The notes under the pieces were generated by a model that did no database searches, was not told where the DNA came from, and saw only the letters and a list, made by a program, of their open reading frames with translations. Position numbers and translations under genes: made by a program. Below are positions 10,576-20,041 of a stretch of 64,000 bases of DNA, piece after piece. Position 1 is the first letter of the stretch. Each line of letters begins with the position of its first letter. This stretch comes from Craspedostauros australis (Eukaryota; Bacillariophyta; Bacillariophyceae; Mastogloiales; Achnanthaceae), in assembly GCA_026770025.1 (NCBI GenBank), contig JAMXDE010000017.1:620001-684000 (forward strand), written 5' to 3'.

Positions 10576-11598
10576 GACGGCAACGCGCTGCGACTCGATA
10601 CTGCACGAACTTACGTAGCGGGGTTTGAGGACCCTCGCACGATTCGATGCCATGGAGGTGCAGTCATGCGAAGCGGTGCGGAACCGACTCGGACACCCAG
10701 CCGCGTCGCCCTTGAACTGAGAGAACGTTAGAGACAGATCTTTCGGTCTACGATTGTATTAGACAATATTGCGCACATAACTCGTATGCATTGCATTTGT
10801 CTATTCGTAAGATTACAGTACAGTGTGCTCTTAGTTTGGTCACGTTGACTTGAAAGCGTCTGATGAAGCGGACTGTTCGCGACAAAATGGATGGTTCGAT
10901 GCGTTGCTCACGACGCTTTCCTCTTTGGTGTGGAGAGTGCGGGTTCTCTCGAAGTATTTGTCGACTGGTCACATTTTGCGTGCACCGCAAAGCCCAACAT
11001 CTGTGAGAGGAATGGAGATACGAGCACGATGTCGCGGCAAAAAGTGAACAGTCATCGTCGGCTATACTTGAGTATGTGGGTGCCAATGGAGCTAGTGGTT
11101 GAGTATGTACTAGAATGTTATCACCATAGAAGTCCAACATCCCGCGCCACCTCTCGTATGGCGAACCATTGTGCTGGTTCGCAATGCACCGGCGGTGCCT
11201 ATTGTGTCTCCGGCTTGCCTTCGTTGCTGTATTAGTGCAGGTTGGCGTGGACAGCATTGGATATCATAATAAGAGCAAGAGTAAGAGTAAGAGTATGTGC
11301 TCTCTCTCTCTAGTCGAGGCGCATGTGAGTTGTCGGTGTGTCCCGAAGAAGAGTCTGGAATGCAACGCCACTGCGCACATGGATTCCTGCGAGGTTGAAT
11401 CAGGATACGGGCCGTTGCTGACATCGTGTCCATGTAGGTACATACTCTAGTTCTGTATGCATACTATATGTTCCAGATGAATGTGAAGTGTGGCAATGGA
11501 GACTGTTAGAGATTGTCGTGGTTTGTATGATACGACGCGCTTACAAACATAGGATAGTATGGTGCTAGCATCTGTGATGCATCTATGATGGTCTAAGT
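10576..11598. other. Convergent intergenic region, no gene recognised
   Basis: These are the 3' flanks of the DUF711 gene and paralog B. Only short ORFs of poor composition are found. A short AAGAGT-type repeat lies near 11274-11293. Confidence 0.5.
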
Positions 11599-12591
11599 TT
11601 AGGCTGCCGGTGCTCCTGTGTGTCTGAGGATAAGATGCGAGGTGTTGCACCAGAAACCATCCAGCTTGCGTGACAGAGCGCCGGCCCCGTTGGACTTGGA
11701 GCGGGTGCTGGGCTGTTGCTGCGGATGAGTCGAACGCGGTTGGTAGGCGACGGTGCTGCTGTCAGTGCCGCTGCTCTGCTGGTGGCGCATCTGGTGCTGA
11801 TCGACGAGGAAGACGAGGGTGGAGAGCACGTTCTGGAAGCTGCCGTGGGATTGCTCGTAACGTCCCAACGATTGCTGAATCCAGCCCAGGTTGTTCATGG
11901 TGGCGAGAGTGTAGACGATCATGCCGCTGTTCTCCATGCGCTCGGACACCAGCAGTTGGTAGGACCATTCGTACAGGTGCGCCGCCTTTTGGAGGAGAGA
12001 TGTGTACATGTGAATGAACTGGGCTTGCTGCTGCTGCTGGTGCTGTTGTTGGTGGTGGTGGTGCTGCAGTTGCTGGCGTATCCTCCTCGCGGAGAGCTGG
12101 CATGACAGAGCGAGGTTGAACATGGACGTGGCGCACATGATGACAGCGTTCTTCTTCATGCTGTAGAGGCTGCGGAGCGTGGACTGGCTGTCGGTGCATT
12201 GCTGCTCGTGCTGATGGCGCAGCTTGGCGAAGAAGGAGACCGGAAGGCGGATTGGCTGGTTGTACATGTGGATGCCATCGTTGGCAGTGGCCGCGGAGAG
12301 CTGCGGGAGCTTGAAGGAGGCCATGCACTGATCCAGTCGCAGGACAGGAGTGCAGCACGATGTTGGCTCACCGCGTTCATCGAAGCTGTCGCATTCGCTG
12401 TCGTCCATGCCGAGGTCGTCATGTTGGTCGTTCGAGTAGTGCGCGTCGATCTCTCGCTCCACACGATCGAGCCATTGCTTGGAGAGCTTGAGGGCATGCG
12501 AGAAACCATCGATGGCAGTCTGCTGATCTCCCTTCTCGAGGTATTGGATGGAGCTGCTGCTCAGCACGGCTATTTGAGATACGGAGTCCAT
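11599..12591 (-). CDS. TPR-like paralog B, lineage-specific family
   Basis: The protein is 330 residues from the ATG at 12591. It has the same architecture as paralog A: an N-terminal TPR-like helix pair (QYLEKGDQQTAIDGFSHAL), an acidic linker, LDQCM, a YNQPIRLP block, MFNLALSCQL, then a His/Gln tract of about 20 residues, LYEWSYQL, TLATMNNLGWIQ...GR, and NVLSTLVFLVDQH. A Ser/Gln/Thr insert follows before LDGFWCNTSHLIL and the terminal APAA. The longer length than A comes from the two low-complexity inserts. No enzyme motif, signal peptide or TM segment is seen. Function unknown; a scaffold or protein-binding role is only inferred from the TPR-like repeats. Confidence 0.85.
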   Translation of the reverse strand: MDSVSQIAVLSSSSIQYLEKGDQQTAIDGFSHALKLSKQWLDRVEREIDAHYSNDQHDDLGMDDSECDSFDERGEPTSCCTPVLRLDQCMASFKLPQLSAATANDGIHMYNQPIRLPVSFFAKLRHQHEQQCTDSQSTLRSLYSMKKNAVIMCATSMFNLALSCQLSARRIRQQLQHHHHQQQHQQQQQAQFIHMYTSLLQKAAHLYEWSYQLLVSERMENSGMIVYTLATMNNLGWIQQSLGRYEQSHGSFQNVLSTLVFLVDQHQMRHQQSSGTDSSTVAYQPRSTHPQQQPSTRSKSNGAGALSRKLDGFWCNTSHLILRHTGAPAA

Positions 12592-14286
12592 GTTGTAGTT
12601 GTGATTGTAGTTGTGGTATATTGTGGTATGTTGTGATGGGTTGTGGTGATACTACCGATCAGTTTGTGGACGTCCTCCGGCTGGAGGGGGAGTGAACAAT
12701 GTGGATGTGTTGAATTGTGTCGAATTGTATTGATGCGCTCCAGAGCACTCGTATGCGTTGGTATGGATGTCTGGTTGGTACGTTGTGAGTATCTGTGAAT
12801 CAATGTGGTATGTAGGACTGCGGAGGTCTTGTCGAAGTCTTGTGGACGTCTTGTGGAATGAAGTGAGATGAGGTGATGCTCGCAGCGCTCTCTCGTTGAC
12901 TGCCAATGCGCGTGATGTTCGTCGTGGCACGACCAACCCTGAGTTCTTTGCGCAAAACTACCACACACAACACGCGTGGGGCAACACGAGGACGAACGTA
13001 CTCGTACACGAGGGAACGAACGAACAAAAAAGACGACGAACACAGCGGCCGCGGCACAAAGACGGGACAGGCAATTCATGCATAGATGTGGGTCTCGCTT
13101 CATGCTCCGTGCTGGATTGGGCCAACTTGTGGGAAACCCAAGCAATGTGTTGTGCATTATTTGGGTCATCAAGTTCAATCTGCGACAAGTTGTTAGGTGG
13201 ACGAAGGCCTTCAATACATATGGATCGTGTACACTACGACGTCACAGCGATGTCTTGTTGCAATCTGCGACAGTACCGTTTTCTGCATCCTGCTCACAAT
13301 GTTTCCAAAAGTGCACAAAGCGCAACCACGGTATTGGCAACATCTTGGGGACACGTCTGATTGGGTTCGTAGCCAATCGCGGATTCAGCCGGTGTATCTG
13401 CCAAGGCTCTCGTGTCGGGGCCATTCGCTTAGCTTCCTTGTCACATAATCAAAATAAGAACCTGTCAGAACGCAGACATTGGGTCCCGACTGATGAACAA
13501 ATTCGAAATGGCTCATCACAAAATGGCACAAGGTGGCGAAGAAGGTGATCGGATTTTGTTCGGATGAGTATGATCCGTGGGCACGAACTACTATCGAGAC
13601 GTGAGAGAAGCTGGAGCAAAATAGTTGCGGTCACCAAGAGGACAGCATCAACCAGCCCAAAGAGGTACAGGCATACAGCACCCTCAACCAGAAGCAACCC
13701 AGGATCAGACAGGGGAGGTTGAGACGTGAGGTGAGACGTGAGGTGAGACGTGGTGCTAGAGAGGTGGAATAGCGTCAATGATTTGGAGTTGCTCACCACC
13801 ACAAGATCCGGTCTGCAGACAGGGTTGGAATTTGATGGCTGTACCTACCATACCGAGCGAAGCGAAGGCGAGCATGTCAGACCAAACCACTCGATGCAGG
13901 AGATCTGCAAGTGCCAATGCAAACCCTTGCGATCGACAGACCAAGAGCACGCTCAGCGCTTCGCGACACCACAGCAGCCCGATGTCGCAACTGTCTGGTG
14001 GACATGACCTGTTGTGCTGTCTTTCCTTGCCACGCTCGAAACGTTGCTTTGAACAAAGTCCTGCCGTACACGAGAATACGACCTGCTCTTGGTGCAATGC
14101 CGTGCCGTGTCATTCATATAATACAAGAGAATGCCTTCGACATATCTTTTCTGGAGGCTCTGCTATTCTGCTCATAGGAGTGTGGAGGTATCGAAGTTGT
14201 GCATAATAATATATGTATTAGTATGGTATGAGTATGAGTATGATTTACCGGCGTAGTTGCGTGGTACTTGTGCGTCGTGCCCATTC
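12592..14286. other. Intergenic, no gene recognised
   Basis: This holds the promoter and leader of paralog B and the 3' flank of the enoyl-CoA hydratase gene. Minus-strand frames stay open for several hundred bases just upstream of paralog B, but the translation is Thr/His/Asn-rich leader without conserved character. A 12-bp tandem repeat lies at 13721-13752. Confidence 0.5.
13721..13752. repeat. 12-bp tandem repeat, about 2.7 copies
   Basis: GAGACGTGAGGT is repeated head to tail. No coding context. Confidence 0.7.
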
Positions 14287-15366
14287 CTACCTGTTGAAGT
14301 TGGGCTCGCGCTTCTCGACGAAGGCACCCATGCCCTCCTTCCGATCTGCGGTGGCAAACAACGAATGGAAGAGACGCCGTTCCAACCGGAGTCCTTCCGC
14401 CAGCGACAGTTCTTGCGATGCGTTGACCGCCTCTTTGCAGAATCGCACGCTCAAACGTCCCTTGCTCGCAATTTTGGATGCGATCTTGATGGATTCCTCC
14501 ACGAGATCCTCGTCGGGGAACACCTTGGCGGCCAAACCACTTTGGTAGGCCTCGTCGGCGGACCAAAAGTCGCCCGCCAAGGTCCACAGCATGGCCTTGG
14601 ATTTTCCGACCGCATGCGTGAGACGCTGCGTGCCACCAGCACCTGGGATGATGCCCAGGTTGATCTCTGGCTGCCCGAACTTGGCGGATTCGCTGCAGAC
14701 CATGATGTCGCACATCATGGCGAGCTCGCACCCACCTCCCAGGCAGTATCCGGACACGGCAGCGATGATGGGCTTCTTCACGCTGCAGTCGGGCACCAAG
14801 GACTGCCATTGCGAGAACATGTCCTGGCTGGCCACCTTCTCGTATTCCTGCTCGGCCATCTCCGCAACATCGGCCCCGGCCGCAAATGCCTTGCTGGAGC
14901 CGGTCAGGACGATGCATCCCACGCTCTCGTCCTCGTTCAAGGCTCGTGTGGCGTGCAGCAAGTCACTGAACAGAGCATCGTTCAATGCATTCAGTGCCTT
15001 CGGGCGATTCAGCGTGATCAATGCCACGCCTGCCTCCTTTCGGGGATCCACCAGAATGTTGTCGTAGGATTGCCGAAGCGTTGGTGTGGTGACATCGCCG
15101 TCGGTTCCCGTCGAGAAAGAGCGCAGCTGTGCTTGTCCCAAAGCGACGGGCCGTGACGCACGGGCGTGGGTGGAGCTTTTGTTCGTGCTTGACGCAACGG
15201 ATCGACCATCTGCCGTCACCATTGCACTCATAGATCGGGCGCAAGTTGCTTGTACCTTGTTCTCGGCGCGCATGGCGATGCCGTGCCGCCATGGTCGGAA
15301 TGAGACCGCGTCCATGGCGGGAGGCGCCAAGCGCTGGGCGATCGATCGTGCGGGGAGGCGGAACAT
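14287..15366 (-). CDS. Enoyl-CoA hydratase, mitochondrial type
   Basis: The protein is 359 residues from MFRLPARSIAQRL. The frame is open 170 codons further upstream, but this start gives an Arg/Ser/Ala-rich, acid-poor presequence of about 80-90 residues fitting mitochondrial import. The crotonase fold follows: ALITLNRPKALNALN, the oxyanion-hole segment KAFAAGADVAEM, GYCLGGGCELAMMCDI with the first catalytic Glu, FGQPEINLGIIPGAGGTQRL with the second catalytic Glu, and a C-terminal RLERRLFHSLFAT..KEGM. Both glutamates of ECHS1-type short-chain hydratases are present. The expected reaction is hydration of trans-2-enoyl-CoA to L-3-hydroxyacyl-CoA in mitochondrial beta-oxidation and branched-chain amino-acid breakdown. 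Peroxisomal location is unlikely, since the C-terminus PNFNR is not PTS1-like. Confidence 0.93.
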   Translation of the reverse strand: MFRLPARSIAQRLAPPAMDAVSFRPWRHGIAMRAENKVQATCARSMSAMVTADGRSVASSTNKSSTHARASRPVALGQAQLRSFSTGTDGDVTTPTLRQSYDNILVDPRKEAGVALITLNRPKALNALNDALFSDLLHATRALNEDESVGCIVLTGSSKAFAAGADVAEMAEQEYEKVASQDMFSQWQSLVPDCSVKKPIIAAVSGYCLGGGCELAMMCDIMVCSESAKFGQPEINLGIIPGAGGTQRLTHAVGKSKAMLWTLAGDFWSADEAYQSGLAAKVFPDEDLVEESIKIASKIASKGRLSVRFCKEAVNASQELSLAEGLRLERRLFHSLFATADRKEGMGAFVEKREPNFNR

Positions 15367-16060
15367 GATGTGACGGACGGTGGAGATCTGCGTTTCTTGA
15401 TGGGTATCTTGGGTTGATGATGCACTTGAGTACAGCGCTTCTCTGTACGAGAGTATGATGTGATGCGGTGCGATGCGATGTGGTGTGCAAATCAAGAGGG
15501 CAATCGAATTGTGCGATGCTGTCTGTGATGTTCTGCTCGTACCGTTGCCGCTGATACTTGTGAGGCGTGTTGCTGCAGCCGGACGGAAGAGAAGGGAGAG
15601 CGAAGTGTTGATCATGTGCGCATGATGAATGACGAGATGGCAGGGGTGATGGGTCGAGATCGCTGACGCGTTCGTTTTGTTGACATCTGTTGGTGACGCG
15701 AAGTTCGCGTTTTCGTCGACAAAAGATACCTTTCTGGGCAGTGAGCGTCGCACAGAAATAGTCTCAAAATGGGAAACGGAATGCTTGACCTGTTGTTGCG
15801 GATTGGACACTTCGTGAAGCAGCCCATGGAGAGATGGCGAAGTGCGATACCAATGAAGTGGAGGACAAGGTCGCACCCATCAATGTGCGATTATGCAGTA
15901 CCATAATCAGGGAATCACATGTTGGCACCAAGACGAGCAGACGAATAAAAGTGTGTTTATTCTATTCTCGCAAGTTGCGTCCTCCTATTTGGTGGAGGAT
16001 GGTATGGTACATACTCGTGGTACTCCGATTGTTTGCTCCGCCGACTCATGCAACGACGCT
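15367..16060. other. Intergenic, no gene recognised
   Basis: This is the upstream region of the enoyl-CoA hydratase gene and the 3' flank of the Q/H-rich gene on the same strand. Its open minus-strand frame continues that of the hydratase but has no conserved content. Confidence 0.5.
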
Positions 16061-17014
16061 TCAGCCTAGCTTCGAGTTGACTCGGAGCTTCACCTTGTGC
16101 GGTCTCCACTGTTGGCGCTGTTGATGTTGATGCTGCTCAGCAGAATTGCGATTGCCTGCGCTTGGAGGCGGGGTACGTCGATGATCCCCGTCTTGTGCAG
16201 AGACTTGACGTGTGACAGACCCCCCACCCTGTTGCAAGGTCCGTGGATACTGGCTGTGCGCATGCGGCGGTTGTTTGTGGTGCTGTGGATTGTTTTGGGA
16301 TGCTGGGCTAGTTTGCTGTCCGTGGTGCCCATATTGCGCGTAGTGTCCTTGCGGATGTTCATGCGGCCTGCTGCCGTGCTGATGTCGCGAAATGTGCAGT
16401 TGCTTGAGCAGCGAGTTCATTGGCTTGTAATTGGTGGAAGTGTTGCTGCTGACATCTGCAGGTGATTGTGTCAGGTTGCTGTGAGTTGGAGTGGATTTTC
16501 CGGAATGATCCTGCTGCGCGAGCCACTCTTCTGACTTCAGGCTGTTCGCATTAGGGGACGTCGCACTTGACGGGTGCAATGGTGAGACCGGCGCTATTCC
16601 TCGTTGCTGCATCTGCAGCTGCCACTGTTGTCGTTGCTGTTGCGCCTGATGATGCTGTTGACTGTGCAGATGATGCGAATAGTTGTGAAAGTTGTGTGGG
16701 GTGCCTTCAACATGGCGTGGCGGGATCGCATTGAGCGCAACGCCAGTCTGAAAAGGCGTGCTGGTGGGACCTCCAAAGCCCCACAAATTGCCACCTGCGG
16801 AGTCCCGACCATCCCCAACCTTCAACCGCTTGAAGGATGATTCGCATGATGATTCCAGTGGGCATGCCGACGCGGACATTCCGAAGGCATTGTGCACATC
16901 TCCATTGTTGGCGTGTCTCCGTTTCTTTCCATTGTTGTTGTCGCTGTGATTGGCGTTGTTCGCAGAAGATGCCACCGACGGGTTTTGCAGACGCAGCGGT
17001 TTTCCAGGGAACAT
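16061..17014 (-). CDS. Gln/His/Asn-rich protein of unknown function
   Basis: The protein is 317 residues from MFPGKPLRLQNP at the ATG at 17014; the frame is open upstream but reads as low-complexity Ser/His leader. It starts with an Asn/Ser-rich stretch carrying a GKKRRHA basic cluster that could act as a nuclear localisation signal. Next are SSFKRLKVGDG and NLWGFGGPTSTPFQTG, the most protein-like part. A long Gln/His/Ser/Pro tract of about 200 residues leads to a basic end, WRPHKVKLRVNSKLG. Compositionally it resembles disordered nuclear or transcription-related proteins, but no DNA-binding fold is visible. The gene is on the same strand as the hydratase, 0.7 kb upstream of it. Confidence 0.55.
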   Translation of the reverse strand: MFPGKPLRLQNPSVASSANNANHSDNNNGKKRRHANNGDVHNAFGMSASACPLESSCESSFKRLKVGDGRDSAGGNLWGFGGPTSTPFQTGVALNAIPPRHVEGTPHNFHNYSHHLHSQQHHQAQQQRQQWQLQMQQRGIAPVSPLHPSSATSPNANSLKSEEWLAQQDHSGKSTPTHSNLTQSPADVSSNTSTNYKPMNSLLKQLHISRHQHGSRPHEHPQGHYAQYGHHGQQTSPASQNNPQHHKQPPHAHSQYPRTLQQGGGSVTRQVSAQDGDHRRTPPPSAGNRNSAEQHQHQQRQQWRPHKVKLRVNSKLG

Positions 17015-20000
17015 GATGTTGTGATTGTCCACGTCGATGTGATGAGTGAGTGCTATTGTAATGTTATGGCGATGATGTCGTAACGATGTTGTGACAACGT
17101 TGCGATTGCAGGATGTTTGGTCGCTTCGTTTGTGACCAAGAACAGGGTGATGGCCGGGTTCGCGGTCTGTTGTTTCGCGATTGGAACAGCTCGCACAGCA
17201 AGGACCTCTGGCGGCCGTCTTTTGCCGACGATGGTGGAGATGGTGTGGATGTGGCTGCTGAAGGACAGACAGGTGGCAAGTTCGGGATACGCTCGGGATG
17301 GGATTGAAACACGCCGCTCCGAAACGCTCAGAGACGAAGATGGACAAAGATGGGAGAGAGAAAGAGAAAGAGGACGTGCAATCGCAGGATGATGATAACG
17401 ATGACGGTAACGATGACGGTAACGATGATGGATAGTCGAGTGCAAGGAGGTGGATGTCTGTGTTCTTGATTGATCTGGTGCGAATGCTGATGAGAAACCA
17501 CACTCGATACCCTTGGTGGTGCTGAGTTTGGTGGACTTGGGTAACGACGAATGGTACCGAAACGTTTGGAGCTTTTTGTTCGTGTTTGCGATGCTGTCGT
17601 CTTCGTGGTCGCTGGTACTGGCGATGTTGTCGTGGTTGCTGTTCTCGTTGTTTCTGTCACAACCTTGTTTTGCTGCGCCTCGCGTTTCTTCATCCTGTGT
17701 GCGAAGCGCGCGCAAGGGTCTTCGGTCGCCAAACGCCAACTGAAAATCGATTCATCGGACTAAAATATACGTGAATCAGAAAGCGAGACGTGCCCCGGAC
17801 TGAATGGATTCAATCAGAACGACTGAATAGAGTCATTGTCACGTCTGCGGCGAAAAGGCGATGTTCTCTTGGCGGGTTCGGTTAAGCCCTTTGTTGTAGA
17901 GACATCTTTGTGGTGCGGGTCTGCGGGCAAACCACCCCAGCAGGAGAACGTGTCGCAACGGGGTATCCAGTTGGCGTTGTTGTGTTCCCTGCGTTCGTCA
18001 TGGTAATTCTCTCCCTTTCGAAGTAACCGAAGTCCCCTGTAAACTCGTTTCGAAAAAGAGCTGTGAGCCAATCGATTACTTAGGGGCGCCCACTGACGTG
18101 GCGCCCGATACTACGGAAGTTTTCCCATGGTATCAACAAACGAGTTTGTCCGGAACGGTGGTACCAAAACTGAGTCGGTCCGGTCCTTGTCGGCAGCATG
18201 CATGGATGAGACTCGATGCTCTGGACTTTTTTCAAAAATGCCAAGGCGCGCGCTTTTTGGAAATTGTCATTGCCGATTGGCACTTCGCGCCGGCCAGCGG
18301 ATGGGAGAAAATGCACCACGATAACGCTAGTTGTTGAGGTCCAGCTCCAATATGGGAGACACGGTTATTTTGTATATTTATCTATTTCGTGTTGGTCGTT
18401 TCGATCCGTCTTCGACGTCACAAGGAACGATACCACTCCACAGAACACCAATCACAAGACGCCACAGGACATCATTGCTGTGTTACGTGGTAGTGGAAGG
18501 GTTGCGTGGCCTTGGTACTTGTGAAGCGTTCTGTGCATTGTGCTTTGCGCACATTCGGTACAATTCTGGGTAATCTCCACGTCCCCCAACCGTTGAGAAC
18601 AACACACTTGACACAACAGCACCACAACAACACGACAATGGAGAAACACAACGAAACTCCCCAAGCGCCGTCGAACGGCATCATCGGCGCTGCGATAACC
18701 ATCGCTCCATTGCAAGATCTGAGTGCACAGGCGGAACCGCCATGGAAAGTTTGATGGATGAGCGAGAGGGGGCTGCCGGAGTGGTTCAATTGGGACCGTG
18801 ACAGGACCACGCGCAAACGGCACGATTTGGAGGAAAATCCGCTGGTTGGGTATGGTCACTGCCTGGAATGCAGAGGCCATCCCAACAACCATGGATGGGC
18901 AAGACGCATCAAGGACAACGATGTGAAGACGCCCACGAAGTTTGAGGCTCAAAGATGGCCTGGAAGGCGTGGACGGAAAGAAACAGTGGAGGGCAAGAGT
19001 TTCTTTTGGTGGGTGGCAGCCCACTCGTCACATGGCTTCGCCAATGGGCACCATCAACAATTCACCCCAAATCGCCAAGCCATCCATGTATGATGTGGTC
19101 AAAATCAAGCCAGGAAAGAGGACATCGAAGAATTCCTTTGTTATCTTGTCTGGAACAGGCTGCAGATGCGAATTCACACCAAGGGGTCAATTTTGGAGTT
19201 CAAAAACAGCACGATAGCCTCATCATACTGAGGTGTACCATCGGGGGCATGGGCGCCCCACCCATTCTGAACACATCAGTGTGTCGCCAAGGGATGTGGG
19301 AACGCTTGAGGGGCATGTGGAGGAGCTGCATGGATCGTATCGACGAGATACGGATCCGAATACGAACGGCATCCGTGTGGCCCAAAAAATGTCGAAATTC
19401 TGCATTTCAGTGCAGGGAGACTTCGGAGTATGAGATGCGGATATCCGCGCGGATCTTCATGGAGTGGATAGATGGGGGGTATGCGGAGCCAATGTGGTGC
19501 GCATGTTGCAGAGATTTCAGGATTATGATGATGATCATGGATGATGAAGGGTGGGCAGCATGGTGGCATCCAGAATTTTTGGCATCCGTTGCATCACGGA
19601 CAGCAAGCCAAAATGATGTTAAAAATAAAGTTCATAGAAATCCAACTTCGACATTCAGAATCACTGATAGACAGGTGTCCGAATGAACTGTTTAGTTTTA
19701 ATTGTAAATGAGGTGTTGTTGAGATATAGCATCATAAGCAGTCACATGGATGGTTTTTGGGGCGTGCTCTAGATTCGTGTATTGTATCACGACTCATCGC
19801 TCACAAAATGCTTCAACTCGTGGTATCGTTGGGCATTTTCCTGTGGTCTGCTTGGTGGTTTTCTGCGAGAAATCAAATAGTGCGATTTTTGGCGCCGAGC
19901 GATTGGAACAACAAACACAACACAACAAACAGCAGCAGAACAGCAGCAGAACAGATGATTCATGATCTTGACTGTGGCACCTTTGTTTTGCATCAAAAGT

Positions 20001-20041
20001 GATCTTGTCATATCTACCACACCATCCTGCATACGTCCAAC
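17015..20041. other. 3-kb region without a supported gene
   Basis: ORFs here are below 250 codons, overlap on both strands and show no recognisable motif. The largest plus-strand frame (about 18955-19686) is Ile/Met/Trp-rich and lacks domain character. A 12-bp repeat (GGTAACGATGAC type) lies at 17394-17429 and a GC-rich hairpin at 18084-18106. The last kilobase could belong to the Crypton-like element that starts at or before 20042. Confidence 0.45.
18084..18106. other. GC hairpin with TGACGT in the loop
   Basis: A 7-bp perfect stem, GGGCGCC/GGCGCCC, encloses a 9-base loop that contains TGACGT. No gene is close enough to assign a function. Confidence 0.4.

Noticed and set aside
18452..19686. 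ORFs of 190 codons (minus) and 243 codons (plus)
   Set aside because: They overlap on opposite strands, have atypical composition and show no motif or family similarity.
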